NCBI RefSeq assembly: GCF_000340215.1
Contig: NW_006921542.1
Coordinates: forward strand, 1,454,267 to 1,518,266
Length of the DNA stretch: 64,000 nucleotides
Source of the DNA: Pseudocercospora fijiensis CIRAD86
Taxonomy: Eukaryota; Ascomycota; Dothideomycetes; Mycosphaerellales; Mycosphaerellaceae
Direction of reading: 5' to 3'
Shown: positions 36,040 to 48,681 of the stretch, piece after piece
Position numbering within the stretch: position 1 is the first letter of the stretch
Layout: each line of letters starts with the position of its first letter
Position numbers and translations under genes: made by a program
Notes under the pieces: generated by a model
What the model was told of the DNA's origin: nothing
Seen by the model: only the letters and a program-made list of their open reading frames with translations
Database searches by the model: none

Positions 36040-39000
36040 TCTAGGGTGTACTAGTGTTATAGTTGTTACCCTCTAACTACCTTGCCTGCTACCCTGCCCT
36101 TCTTTCCCCCTCTTCTTCCCTCCTTCTTATCTACTCCTTAGTTTCCCTTGCTAGTGCGAATTGTTGTACAAATCCCTATTTAATGATCTACTTTACTATC
36201 CTCTTTAGGTCTTCTTTACTCTAGATTAGTTTGTCGTATTCCCTTTCTATTGCTTTTAGTCTCTAATTACTTCTACCTTCTAACTATTGAGGGCAGACTA
36301 GCAGTATATGCTTAGGGTTCTAAGATTGGTAGCTATATTAGTAAGCCCTACTTTCAATTCCTAGGACGTTTCTTCTAAACAGGTAAGATCTAAATCTAAT
36401 ATGTTTAGATCTGATTTAGATAGCTAGGCTTGCCTCGGCCCTGTTTAGGTCCTTATAGAGCTAGTAGTTGTGTTAACTAAATTTGATTAGTGCCTTTAGG
36501 GTTCCTAGTCTAACTTGTGTTTTGTTCTATTCCTACTCCTATAGGTGTCTAGCAATTGATTCTACTAGGCTTTGTTTCTCTCCCTTTAGTTTGTCTTCCT
36601 TTAGCCTTATATTTAGTCCCTAAAGCTCTTTCTCTAGCATTTCTCTTATTAAGACTCTATATTGCTCTAGGTCTTTGACTTTCTAGAGAGTTATTTGTAG
36701 TCTATCTCGCCTCCTAGTCCTAATGCACTAGGCTTTTATCTTGTCTAGTGCCTTTTAGATAGTCTGTTAGGCTAGGTATTCTATTGTCTTTGCTACATAT
36801 TAGTGTCTTAGTCCCTTGAAGTATTATTTAACTAGTAGGACCCCTAATTCTATTTCTACTACCCTTATTAGTGTAGTTTTGTATACTCCTAGGATTTTCT
36901 TTAGGCTTTGGGTTTAGGACCTACTAACTAGTTGTTCAATCCTCTTTAGTGTTTTCTCCTAGGCTGTCTATATCTATGCTCTATATAGCATTGCTAGCTT
37001 AACAATTGCTTTATATATAACTTTAGCTTTCTCGAATGTAGCCCCCTATATAGAGGCTGTAAGCCTATTAATAGATTGCATGTTAGTATCTGCCCTCTGC
37101 TTTGCCTTCTTTACTTGTAGTCCCTAATTTAGTTTTGGATCTAGCTAGATCCCTAGTACCCTAAGCTCTACTAATAGTTGGGTTTTAAAGCCTTAGATAG
37201 TGATTAATTGCTTTATATTGTAGGTTGATTTAGCCTTACTAAAGTAGATAAGCTAGTACTTTTCTAGGGCGAATTTTGCTCTATACCTCCTTGCCTATTT
37301 TTTATACTCCTAGTGCTTCTCTTCTAGGATCTTATAGTTGGTTTCTATTGTCTTAGACTAGGCTAGGATGTTCGTATTATCTATAAACCCTAATGCTAAT
37401 ATGTTTTTTGATTCTAGGAGTAGGAGTAGGTCTGCTATAAAGATAAGGAAGAGGATTAGGGAGAGTATTAATCCTTAGGGGATTCCCTTTTCAGTTAGTA
37501 TTAGGTCTGATTTGAATTTGCCTAGAATGAGCTGTGTTAATCTTTCCTATAGGAAGGACTAGATAAATTAGACTATCTAGTTTGGTATAGCTTTCTGTTT
37601 AAGTATATATAGGAGCCTTTTATAGGAGACATTGTTAAAGGCTCCTAAGATATTAAGGGAGAGGAGGGTTGCTACCTGGTTTTAACTATAGTGCTAGATA
37701 TACTTAATCTGCTCTATAATTAGTTCTATAGCTATTAGTGTTGACCTCTTCTTTCTTCCTCCTATCTAGCCTTTAGGAAGGATATTCCTTTCCTCGGCAA
37801 AGGTTGTTAGCCTTTTAGCGACAATTTTTTCTAGTACCTTGCCTATTGTATTAAGTAGGGCTATTAGTCTGTAGGCCTTGAGCTATGTATAGTCTTCCTT
37901 CTAGGGCTTCCTTAGCACTACTATTAGGGACTTCCTAAATAGTCTTAGGTAGTGTCCTAGTACTAGGCTTTATAAAAAGATATTGGCTAGTACTAGGGCT
38001 AGCCCCTTCCTATATGCTTTTAGAAGTTTGTTATAGATCTTGTCTTCTCCTAGTGCCTTGTTGCCTAGAATTTTCTTTAGGATCCTTTTAATAGTTTCGG
38101 GTTTGACCTAGGTGTCTCTTAGTATGCCTAGCAGTAGAGTCTCTTATTCTATCTCCCTTATGTCTAATAGGTCTGCTTGTACTTTTCTATAGAAGAAGTG
38201 TTAGCCTAGGGCTCTTGCTTTCCCTTCTATTGTAGTCTACATTTGTCCTTATTAGTCTATAATGTCCGGGAATTGTAGTAGCATATCCTTATCCTGTTTA
38301 GGTCTCCTTACCTATTTAGCTATCCTCTATATCTCCTCTAGTTTTTTTGTAATCATTCCTATTATAGATCTCTATTCTTGTATCTTATCTTTCTTAATCT
38401 AGATCTTCTTTTCCTAGCAGGCTTTGTTATAGATGTCCTATACTTCCTAGGTATAGGTTTGTATCTACTGCCTCCTAGCCTTCCTTGCTGCTTTAACCTT
38501 CCTTGTATACTTACTAGTCTAGTATAGTTGCTAGTACAGTGAATGTTTCTTTACTAGGGTATGCTTTCTAGCTACCTGTTTTAGGATTCCTATTAGTTCT
38601 TCTACTACTTTGTCAATGTCCTCTAGCCTTAGTAGGTGCTTTGTTAAGAGTTCCTCTAGTTTTAGGTCCCTTTCTAGTTCCTCCCTAATCCTGCCCTATT
38701 AGGTACCCTTCTAGTTAAGCTTCTCCTCTAGTTCCCTTTCCTAATTAGCTTAGACATTTAGCTCAATCTGTACCGGGAAGTAGTCTAATAATTCTTCTAG
38801 TTCCTAGTTAATCCTATATCTTATAATCCTATTCCTAATCTAATGTAATGCAAAGTATAGGTCTAGTGTACTACTGCTTCCTCTTGCCTCCTAAGTAATT
38901 AGTCCCTTTAGGGTAACAATTTCTATTTCTTCCCTCTCTAATATGTTAATCAGTCTTCCTACTAGGAAGTAGTAAGCTAGGGTAAAGTCTAAGCCCTAGA

Positions 39001-39460
39001 GGGGATAGTAGAGGTTGAAATCCCTAAGTAGGATTTAGTAGGTGTTCCCCTAGATAACTCTAGGTAGTCTTTCTAGGGTTTTTAGTTAGGTACTACTTCT
39101 TGAGTCTAGTAGTAGGTTGTATATATAGTGGACTTGGAGTGTACCTTAGGATGTCTCTACTTGAACTAATATTAGGTCCCTATCCTCCTATAGTAGAGCC
39201 TGCTAGGTTTCTGTATCTATCTCCTTGCTAATATAGATGTATATCCTTAGGGCTCCCTAGTTGTAGATAATTAGGTAGTATCTTAGGTCTTTAACTATTG
39301 CTAGTCTCTTTGTATATAGGTTAAGCTAGGGCTCTTAGATTGCAATAATGTAATGTTCTTTTAGGTTTAGTACTTGAAGGAAGCTCCTCTATACCTTGTC
39401 TTTGCTCTTATTGATATTGTTCTATATAATGTTTAGTAATGTTGCAATGTTTATTGGGTT
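36040..39460 (-). pseudogene. LINE ORF2: endonuclease and reverse transcriptase
   Basis: Reads leftwards. The APE-type endonuclease starts near 39440 (NIATLLNII, then HYIIAI.EP.LNLYTKRL, the EPW-type block) and includes LLRDFNLYYP near 39030. Reverse transcriptase follows with LRKP near 37900, YRLIALLNTIGKVLEKI near 37860-37810, GIP.GLILSLILFLIFIADL near 37480-37425 and the active-site block ALGFIDNTNILA near 37400-37365, where FIDD has become FIDN. A C-terminal His/Cys-poor region ends near 36040. The frame is almost continuous; stops fall mostly at Trp positions, with only a few at Gln, because the coding-strand cytosines were largely spared. Confidence 0.88.
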
Positions 39461-39479
39461 TCATCTATATCATTTCCCT

Positions 39480-40763
39480 ATAAGTTTTCCTTTAGTCTTC
39501 CCTTACTTTAGACTAACATTTGACTAAGCTTTGTCTGCCCTGCTTCCTTTCCTACAATATTAAGGTATCTTAGTCTCCCTAGTTGCTAGTGACTCTCTTG
39601 TACTAGTGAGGCCCTAAATGTGAACCTATTATCTTGTCTAGATCTCTTTTGTAGCACTTAGCTAGGTTGCTTCTATACCTAGCTGCCCTAGCTTATTGTA
39701 TATCTTTTTAGTATATTGATTCTAGCTTCCTTTACCTTCCTCGCTGCCTGTATTCTTACTAGGCATTCCTTCGCCTAAGAGGGGTATCTTTTAGTGCAGT
39801 ATATATATCTTGCTTCTCCCTTGTATGCTTTGCATTCTTTAACCTAGTAATCCCCTATATAATAGGAGCAGGTGTTGGTTGTCTTTATATACTTAGCTGC
39901 TAAGTGTCTATAGTATTGATATTTAAAGCACTGCATTATCCTGTAGTTGCTTCTATATATCTCTGTTTCTAATCTCTTATAGTCCTAGAACAACCCCTAG
40001 TCTAGCACTATATTAGCTTGCTCTACACTCCCTACCTAGATAATTAGGGAAGACTGCTTCTTAGTCTCCTCGATTTTCCTTTTAATCTATGCCACTTTTG
40101 TAATCTTTAGGCCTAGGTATGTGGCTTAGTTTTGTCTCTATAGGCTCTTAATATCCTATTCTTCCTTAAAGCTTCTTATTATACTATAGGCTATAATTAT
40201 GAATTGCTATTAGGAGACCTTTGCTGTTTTCCCTATCTTAGTTGTCTATTCTTTTTGTGTTTCTAGCGTCTTTTTATCCTGCTCTTATGCTATAAACAGC
40301 TTAATTACCCCTTTTCCTTCGTTCTTAGCCCTAATTACCTCTTTAACTGCAATTCTTTCTATAATCTCTTTCCCTATAAGTCCTTAGATTTCCTTTTGCT
40401 CCTATAGGTCCGTAATATAGACTCTAACTACTGTCCTCGGGGGTTTTAGCGCCTCCTAACTAGCTACTGCTACCTAGGTGCGGTAGTTTAGGCTTGTTTC
40501 CTATTGTTTCTTCGTAATCTTTGCTGCGACTGTATTAGCTACCTTTGTAATTACGTAGCTTGCCTAGTTGTAGATTGCTTTTAGTCCTCTAAGGAGTTCT
40601 AAGATTATTATCCTATATGCCCTCTTAGGGGTTCTTCTATCTTCCGCCTTTAGCACCTCCTCTGCCCTAGTATATAGTGCTTTCTATTCGTCCTCCCTTC
40701 CTTCTTAACTGTCTTCCCTTCGTCTCTAATTGTTCGCTACTATCCCGCTTCTAGAGGTTTTTC
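39480..40763 (-). pseudogene. LINE ORF1: gag-like RNA-binding protein
   Basis: Starts near the 5' end of the element. It carries an RRM-like or gag-like middle (KPPRTVVRVYITDL near 40440-40400, IGKEIIERIAVKEVIRAKNE near 40385-40325). Cysteine knuckles lie at about 39940-39770, with CFKYQYYRHLAAKYIK followed by further Cys-x2-Cys-type remnants (CTKRYPS.AKEC). The second Cys of the first knuckle is Tyr and the last is Tyr, while the His is intact. This arrangement is the usual ORF1 of Tad and related fungal LINEs. Confidence 0.82.
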
Positions 40764-40770
40764 CCTACGA

Positions 40771-41340
40771 CTTATATAGCGGAGCGTTTAATACTTAATA
40801 TAATAAAGGTAATCTCGATAAGGCTCTTATATAGTCTTTAAAAGATTAGAGCTATATTCTAAACAACGGCGAAGATCGGTATATACGCCTAAACTAGGAT
40901 AACTTCTACAGATACTAGCCTACGCCTAACTCTAGGGAGGAGTTTATCTAGGGAGGATAGGGATTTATATACTAGTAGGAGCCTAGTAAGGCGGACCTTC
41001 CTCCTAACTAGTAGCAATCTAGCGCTCTCTTAGCAAAGCCTACTATATACGCTTCGAAGGTCTCTACTCCTAGTAGAGTGCTCCCGAACGTTAACCCCTA
41101 ATAGCTTAGTACTCCTAAGAGGTAGCCTCCTTAGCTACCCTCGTTAAAGTAGCCTATAGCCCCTATAGCTAATCCGAATAAGCGATAGACTCGCTAGGAT
41201 ATACGAGCTAAGGCTACGCGGACCTAGGCTCTTATCGATTAGTTTACCTAGTAAGGGCGTAGCGGCAAATATAGCGGCTAAGGTCGTAGAGGAAACTATA
41301 GTAGACTAACGACTCGCGGTAGGAAGAAATAAGTAAGAGG
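40771..41340 (+). pseudogene. Unidentified polyprotein G, second part
   Basis: Resumes after the LINE. The frame reads GAFNT.YNKGNLDKALI, then YILNNGEDRYIRLN near 40850-40890, then a Pro/Ser/Gln-rich part and a Gly/Arg-rich basic tail (GKYSG.GRRGNYSRLTTRGR near 41265-41320), like the nucleic-acid-binding end of a gag protein. Relation to the first part is inferred from the LINE target duplication. Confidence 0.4.
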
Positions 41341-41835
41341 GCCTATAGTAGCTAGCTAGCTAGGATACCTTCGTAGAATAATTAATTTGGTTTCTTTATA
41401 TATTTAAGGTTTCTTAGTCCTAGAGGTAAGGAAAGCGTTAGTCTAAGGGCAGACTTCTTAGTCCGGGAGGGAAAATATAGTAGGGAAACCCGGCTTAGTA
41501 TAGGTATATACCTTTGTATCTTTTCTTTCCCTTAGAGTATCTTTAAGAGATATATATATACGGATAAACAGAGAGATGAACAGCTACGATAATGCTTAGA
41601 AAGGCAGATATAAGAACTGTATCTTATCCCGCTATAATATAGCCCTCTCTACGATTATTCCCTTCTTATTAATATTTATAATGCCTTATCTTAGAGGTAT
41701 ATAATGCTACGCCGACCCCTCGTAGATACCTAAGAGGCATTAAATACTAGGCCTATAGTATATAGTTCCCTATATACGTACCTCTACCTACGCTCTACTC
41801 GTCCCGCCTATACTACTTAGCTTCTAACCCTTATA
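41341..41835. other. Spacer and probable diverged LTR of element H
   Basis: No gene seen. The last bases (TACTACTTAGCTTCTAACCCTT, about 41812-41833) resemble the end of the A/B LTR, so a diverged 5' LTR of element H probably ends at 41835. Its start is not defined. Confidence 0.4.
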
Positions 41836-41867
41836 TTACAAACTACTTTAAAAACGCCTCCGCTACG

Positions 41868-43300
41868 ATAGATACTCCTAATAAGTAGATTTAAAATATA
41901 AGACCTTACGCCGTACCCGATTTTTTAAGCTTAGTATAGATAGAGATCCCCGCTATATACGAGTAACTAGATTACGCCTATACTACTAACCTAGAACTAC
42001 TCGCTAGCCTACTTAAAGCCTATAAAGACGCTACCTACTTCCTCTCGGTCTCTCGTACTAGCCTTAGTACTACTCTTAACGACGCGAATACCTCTATTAT
42101 AGAAAAAGAAGACGATATAGGCCGCCTTTAGTTATAGCTCGCCTCTACTCGCTTAGGCGCCGTAGTACCTATCTCGTATCTATTTACGCCTACTTCTAAT
42201 AAAAGTAAGAAACTTAGCGACCTAGAACGCTTTACCGGTAAGCGTAAAGTATACGAAGAATTTAAGATATAAGTTAAAATCCGCTTCTTCGCTAATACCG
42301 ACTACTACCTAACTAAAGCTTTAAAGACTAGATTTATATTCTCCTTACTCGGCGGCTCTACCCTCAATTCCTACTATAGCCTATTAGAAGACGTAGAAAA
42401 CACTACTACGACTAGTATCTAGAAGGCCCTTAACGCTAGCTTCGGCGGCCTAGACCGTAAGCAAACTACGCGTTTAAACTTAGACAAACTTAAGTATATA
42501 AACAAGACCTACTAAGAATACTATACTACTTTCTAGTACGAGATTAGATATATAGAGTACCCCCCGGACGTTACTAAGTAGATCTTAGTATACGGTCTTA
42601 GCGAGGAAATAATATTACAAGTCCGCGATAAGGATACGGAGACTCTAAACATTACCGAACTATACGCCTTACTAATACGTATCGATAATACGACTCGAAA
42701 CTTCGCGACAATTATCGCTAACTATAGAGGCGCCTATATAAACGCTAGCTGCTTTATATTACCGTTTGCTACGCTACCGTCGAAACTATTATTAGCTAGT
42801 AACCGGCCCTACACCTATAGGCTAAGTTTGAGCCTATATAAGAGGCCTCCTTCGGCATAGTAGACAAATCACTAACCTCGTATAGCATATTGTTTATGTC
42901 ACACTTCTACAATGCCTATATTGCAGGGCTCTAGTCATTAGCCTAAGCAACCGTCTTGTCATCCTATTATGCTAAACATAGCTGCCTATATTGCTATAGG
43001 TTATATTACCCTCGGTGGCCTATACTATTACTGCTAGTAGTGGTAGTAGTGTTGGTTTCCGTCCTTCACTATATCTATCTTAGACGCCGGCTTTAGTACT
43101 AGCTCCCGCTATAGCCCTAATACTGCTAGGTACCTAGCCTACTACTATACTAATAGACTTAAGCGCTGCCTCGCGCGGTACCCGCCTACGAGCGCCCCTA
43201 GTAAACGGGAAGCTTTTAGAAGAATAGAAGTAGCGCTATCGTACTATAGGAGAATATATCTACTATAGTATAAAAGAATATATTACTTGCCTTTACCTAT
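41868..43300 (+). pseudogene. gag: gag of element H
   Basis: Contains VPDFLSLV near 41910-41935, SLSTTLNDANTSIIEKEDD near 42060-42120, ERFTGKRKVYEEFKI near 42225-42270, KALKTRFIFSLL near 42320-42350 and LNLDKLKYINKTY near 42475-42515, all shared with element B. The frame is broken after LPSKL by the 278-bp insertion and resumes at 43073. A decayed CCHC knuckle lies at 43255-43296, with the three Cys and the His positions as Tyr. A capsid/nucleocapsid precursor in life. Confidence 0.8.
42790..43067. mobile_element. Non-RIPed 278-bp insertion, possible solo LTR
   Basis: Interrupts the gag frame of element H. ACTAT precedes it (42785-42789) and follows it (43068-43072), and element B is continuous across the site. 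Inside, CpA and TpG are both common (about 14 each), in contrast to the surrounding sequence. It begins TATTAGCTAG and ends CCGTCCTTC, with CA reached if the boundary is moved one base, as in an LTR of the TG...CA type. It is too short to code. A solo LTR or small non-autonomous element inserted after RIP of H is the simplest reading. Confidence 0.65.
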
Positions 43301-46300
43301 CTCTCGTCGGCCGGCTAAATACGCTAACGATAGAGCGAGTCGCCGCCGTAAATATTACGACTCTAGATACGCCTTTACCGGCTAGCGCTACTCTAAGCGG
43401 CTAGGGAAAGGCTTAAACTTTATATATAGTCGCTTATAAGGTTTATTCGTTCCGAAAGTAAGAGTATCTACTACTACCTTTCCTTTCTCTAGCTTAGCTA
43501 TAGAGAAAGAGTTAGTTTACTAGCCTTTCGTAGTATAAACGCTAATAGGAAGTTAAAAGAAATTATTAAAAACTATAGCTTTTATTAATAACGGCGTATA
43601 CTCGTTTATAGATTACGACTATACGAAAGAGCTTAGCTTAACGTTCTAAGACCTTACGTATACTCGGGAGTTAGAGATATTTAATAGTATAACCGCGGCC
43701 GCTAGTAAGGTAACCTAAATCTACTACTTATCTATTACTATCGGCCTATATACCGAATATACTATATTTTTCCTTATAAAACTTCCGTAGACTTACCCTA
43801 TTATTCTTAGTCTCTAGACTCCCTTAGCTTAACAAATATAACCCGGTTATTAACTAGGCCTCCTAATCTCTATCCTTTACGAGTAAGTACTATATAGAGA
43901 ACTACTTTAGCGAATTTAGTTCTATTCCCGAAACTTCCCGAGATCGTACTATATTCGCTATTATCGCGGCTATCTTCTCGCGTCTTACCGGCGATAAACG
44001 TACTTAGATCTTTGCTATAATAATATAGGATATCGAGAAGGCTATCCGAAAGTTCGATAAAGAACCGATAGATCTAAAAACGAAGCTACTAAAGAAGTAT
44101 TAGTACTAACTCTACTAGTTTTCGAAAAAGAACGCTAATATTCTCCCGCTATACTAGCTAGGCGTCGACTCTAAAATCGAATTAATCGACGGTAAGCCGC
44201 CGCCGTACGGCCCTCTCTACTCTATATCTTAAGACGAGCTCTTCGTACTAAAGAAATACCTAGAAGATAACTTATAAAAAGGCTTTGTTCGTCTTAGTTC
44301 CTCTAAAGCCGCTATACTAGTTATATTTGCCTAAAAACCTAGCGGAGGTCTCTCTACGTAGACTACTAGGGCCTTAACGCCTTAACGAAAAAGAACTATA
44401 ACCTAATTCCTCTCGTAAATAAAACGCTCGAACGCCTTACGAAAGCTCGCTAGTTTACTAAGCTCGAGGTAATCGCTACCTTTAACGCGATCCGTATTAC
44501 TAAGGGAAACGAATAGCTAATAGCTTTCCGAACCCGTTATAGCCTTTTTAAATACCTAGTCTTACTATTCGGACTCTATAACGGGCCTAGTACGTTCTAA
44601 TCTAATATTAACGATACGTTTAAAGAATTCTTAGACGCCTTCTTCTTAGTATATATAGACGATATCTTAATCTATAGTAAAACGAAAGCCGAGTACTACG
44701 AATATATCGAAAAGGTACTTTAGAGACTCGAAGAAGCTAGACTATATATCGATATTAATAAATACGCCTTTTATAAGTAAGAGGTAAGGTTCCTCGGCTT
44801 TATTAGCTCTTTAGAAGATATCCGAATAGATCCTAGTAAAATCAAAGCCGTTCTAAACTAGAGAGTACTACGAAACGTAAAAGAAGTCTAAGGTTTTCTC
44901 GCTTTTACTAACTTCTATTAGAGATTTAGATAGAATTTTAGCGGAATCGTACGTCCTCTTATAGTAGTTACGTAGAAGGACGTTAAATTCGAGTAGTCTC
45001 CGGCCTATTAAGAAGCGTTCGACTAGCTACGATAAAGTTTTACGACTATACCGATTCTATAATACTTTAACTTCGATAAGGAAACGCGTCTAGAGATAAT
45101 ACTTCTAATAGTACAACTAGCGCCGTTCTCCTTTAGAAAGCGACCCTAGAAGATACGTAGCTACCTATAGCCTACCTTTCTAAGAAAATACCCTCTACGG
45201 AATATAGTTACGATATCTAGAATAAGCAACACCTCGTACTCGTTAATACCTTTAAATAATAGCGCCCGGAGCTCGAAGGTTCCGAATCGCCGATCTAGAT
45301 TAGCTTAGATTATAAGAACCTCGTCTACTTTCTAAAAAGCAAGATCGTTAGCTATAGGTAAGTACGCTAGAGTAAGTTTCTTTCCCTATTTAGAATCGTA
45401 ATTTAGTATATACCCGGTAAAGCGAATTTAGAGGCCGACGTACTTATAAGACGTAACGGAGACTCGCCTTTAGATCGAGGCCTATAGCGCGAAGAATAGT
45501 CTATCCTTAAAGAGTATAATCTTAGCTAAGACCTATACGAGCTCCTCGGAGACGACTTTACTAGCCTAGAGCCTCTTATAGTATCCTTCGTACTAATAGC
45601 CGCTCCCGCCCTTCTCGGAGATAATAATAGCTTAGAAGACGAAGATACGAGCTAAGAAAGCTTAGATAGCGACTAGAAAAGCGAGGAAGAATTATAAGAC
45701 CTCCTTAAACCTACCTAACTAGAGTAGTAGCTCGTAACGGCGTACGCCGAAAATGCTTCTACTAAAGGCCTAATTTGTACTCTATAGAACGAAGAACGGC
45801 TATATAAAAATGTTTTGCTCTCGGAGTATAAGCTCGATAGAACTCTACCCTAAGCGCCCTATATAACGTTTAAATATACCCTCTACGTCCCGGACTTCGA
45901 AGATCGACGCGATTAGATTATACGTTTAGCTTACGACCCTCTTAGAATAGTATATCCCGGCCGAGCTTAGATACTATCTTAGCTTCGGAAGTAATACTAC
46001 TAGCCTAATCTATACTAAGATATCGACTGATCTATTAAGAACTACGTAGTATACTATAGAGCGAAAGTAGATATACGTAAGCCGTAAGTACTACTAAAGC
46101 CTCGTAAAATTCCTCTACGACCCTAGTAGTATACTTTAATAAATTTTTTATAGGCCTACCGAAAGGTTCCGACTTTAACGGCTTCTAGTTTTAGAGTATA
46201 CTAGTCGTAGTTTGCCGCCTTACTAGACGTAAGAAGGCATTAAATACCTATAGCCTAACGGCAAAGAATATAGCTTAAGTCTTCTACCGCGATATATATA

Positions 46301-47345
46301 AAAATATAGGCCTACCTAAATTAATTGTATCTAATCGTAGCCCGGATTTCGTTGCCCGCTTTTAGAAACGCCTCTACGAGCGACTTAAAATTTAAGTACG
46401 CCTTTTAACGGCTTACTATCCGTAGACTAATAGGCAAACAGAACGGGCTAACGCTTAGATTAAACAAATTATTAGGTACTTCTATAATTACTATTAAAAT
46501 AACTAGCTAAGATTAACGCCTTCTATTAAATTTACTATTAATAATTAGAAATTAGCTACGATATAAACTACGCCCTTCTACGCTTCGACTAGTTTTTAGT
46601 CCTAAACCGGTATTAACCTAGTAAAAATCGAACTAGAGCCTCTAGTAAATAATCTAGAAAGAGACGCCGATACCTTCGCTCTTTAGATAGCTTAGACCTA
46701 TTAAGAGCTCTAAGACGAGATAAGGTACGCCTAAGAAGTATACGAGTACTACGCTAATTAGCGTAGACGCGCCGCGCTAGATTACTAAGTCGGAGATTAC
46801 GTCTACCTCGACTTACGGTATATTAAAACTAACCGACCTTCGAAAAAGCTCGACTAGAAAAACCTAGGACCCTTTCGGATTATAAAGAAAATCGGTACGT
46901 ACGTATACGAGCTAGATCTCCCTAAGAATCCTAATATTTACCTAGTTAAATACTTTATTAACCTTAGAACCGCCGGAGAAATTACGGACCTTAAAGACAT
47001 TCCGCCGGCGCCGATTCCGGAAGCTACTAAGGCTACTAATTAGGCCGAAGATAAGCCGGGGTCTACCTTAGGTATAGTATAGGCAATTATCGGATAGAGC
47101 TTCGGTAATACGAACTTCGGTAATCTTAACCCTCTCGGACCGTAGAGAGAGGTATAGTAAGAGGGGTACTTAGACGAAGATACTACCTAGGAACCTTTAC
47201 GCTATTACGAAATAATCGAAGAATTCCTACGAGATTATACCGACTATATAATTATAGAAGGAGCTATTCCGAAATACTTCCTCTAAGAAGTATACGAATA
47301 GAATTTAGAATAAGGTTACTATCCTAAACTAGGATAAGAATACTA
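43301..47345 (+). pseudogene. pol: pol of element H
   Basis: Protease near 43575-43640 (decayed ALINNGVYSFID). Reverse transcriptase spans about 44150-44800, with [19 protein letters not shown] near 44349-44410 and an intact VYIDDILIYSKTK near 44650-44690. RNase H and integrase follow, the latter with FFIGLPKGSDFN near 46146-46180 and TNRQTERANA near 46428-46460. A C-terminal tail carries GPFRIIKKIG near 46870-46900. The order and C-terminal sequence match A and B. At least one frameshift occurs in the RNase H region. Stops mostly replace Gln and Trp. Confidence 0.84.
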
Positions 47346-48595
47346 GTACCTATCATTAGACCCCGTAGTAGTTCGGGTTAGTTTAGTTTAGTTTGCTAAG
47401 CTAAAGATCTAGTTTAGTTTAGGTTAGTCTACTAAGTAACTATAGGAGTAGCTAGTTCGAACTATAGAATTTATCGGTTTCTAAGAAGTATAAGAATATA
47501 TACGTAACTCGAAGTAAGCCCTTTATAAGACACGAGAGTATAGCCGGTAGCGTAGCCGGCATTTTTTAGTTATAGGAAGGTACTTATATAACCCTAAATC
47601 TATAGACAATTAGCTAAGGGCACTAACTAATTAAAAGTATATATATATATATATATAAGCTATTATAGTTTAGTTTAGAAACTGGACTTATTAGGTATAA
47701 ATTTCATCCTTTCGCTCGCTATTTAATTCCCTAACTACTCGGTAGAATATTATTATCTAGATCTAGGTAGAACTTATCGATTTCCCTAGAAGCCCTTCTT
47801 ACGAAGTTCTAATACTTTCCTACTAAACTATTCTCTAATATTAAGTACTAGGATAGCTCCTCCCTTAGTATCGGTATAGTATATCAAAGAGCTATAAAGC
47901 AGCTCTATACTACGTTCTACTAGTTACTCGCTATACTAAGGCCGAATGCTAGTTCGTTCCCTAGAACTCTTAGTTATTTAGTAGATATAAAGGGTAGGGT
48001 AGGTAGTAACTTCGTATTATATAGGAAGGTAGAGGCTACTATAGAGGAGTCCTTTAAACTATATAAGATAGTAAAAGATATAGAGGTAGCTATAGGTCTA
48101 GGTACCTAGTTAAATTTCTAGTAGGTAGAGTATAAGGATTTTTAGAGGGAGTATTAGGTAGAGTTGCGAAGGCAGGTATATAATATAGTCTAGAACATAG
48201 GGATAATGCCTATAACTATAAGTATTAGGCTCTTTAACCTTCGTCCTTTTTTCCTGTTTTCTTTTTATAAAAATCTAAACTAATATAAATTAACTAGAAT
48301 ATCTATTTTCTTTTAGTTCTTTAAAAGACCTAGTAGCGTAACTAGTAGCGTAGCTAGTAGCGTAGCCGGCCTTTTTAGTCCTTAGTACTAACGGGATTTT
48401 CGAAGACTTCTATTCTATACGGCTAATAAAGTATACTATACTATATATATATACTTAGAGAGTATTTAGAGCGCGGTATATAGGGCCGTATAATAGCGGC
48501 TTATTTCGTATATAGAAAAGCTTATAGATAATACTAAGAACATCCTTCCTACTAGAATATCTATCCTACCTAGCACTATCTTAAATATAGACATT
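47346..48595. other. Decayed spacer with (TA)n run
   Basis: No gene recognised. It holds an AT-rich repeat TAGTTTAGTTTAG near 47385-47430, a (TA) run of about 20 bases at 47639-47658, and TAGCCGG motif units near 47533-47551 and 48342-48375. The unit AGTAGCGTA(A/G)CT is repeated three times at about 48340-48375. Confidence 0.5.
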
Positions 48596-48681
48596 CTAGC
48601 CTTTTAGAATCTAATCGAGGGCTTTAAAATCCTTATCTATAATCGTAATACGCTTCGCGTAGATAGCTATAAAGTTAACCG

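Larger units (their letters stand above)
35883..40770 (-). mobile_element. Tad-like non-LTR retrotransposon (LINE)
   Basis: A minus-strand element of 4888 bp flanked by the 9-bp duplication CTTATATAG (35874-35882 and 40771-40779). It has ORF1 with CCHC knuckles and ORF2 with an endonuclease and reverse transcriptase. There is no long poly-A; the 3' end (left side) carries a short ATAGATGGATAGAT run. CpA is depleted on the + strand while TpG is frequent, so RIP acted mostly on one strand. CpG is also low, unlike its neighbours. Confidence 0.92.
41836..47345 (+). mobile_element. Ty3/gypsy element H, relative of A and B, 3' truncated
   Basis: The internal region begins TTACAAACTAC (41836), matching the start of element B's internal region (TTACAAACTGCC). 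It is collinear through gag and pol with A/B. It diverges abruptly at about 47345, just before the place where A and B have the polypurine tract and LTR, so the 3' LTR is missing. It carries a 278-bp foreign insertion in gag (42790-43067). Confidence 0.85.

Noticed and set aside
32318..41370. TAGTAGCTAGCTAGCTAGGA at 32321 and 41347 as LTR starts of element G
   Set aside because: The sequences after the shared 24 or so bases do not match, so a paired LTR is not supported.
47639..47658. (TA)n run as a functional element
   Set aside because: A simple microsatellite in an AT-rich RIPed spacer, with nothing around it to support a role.
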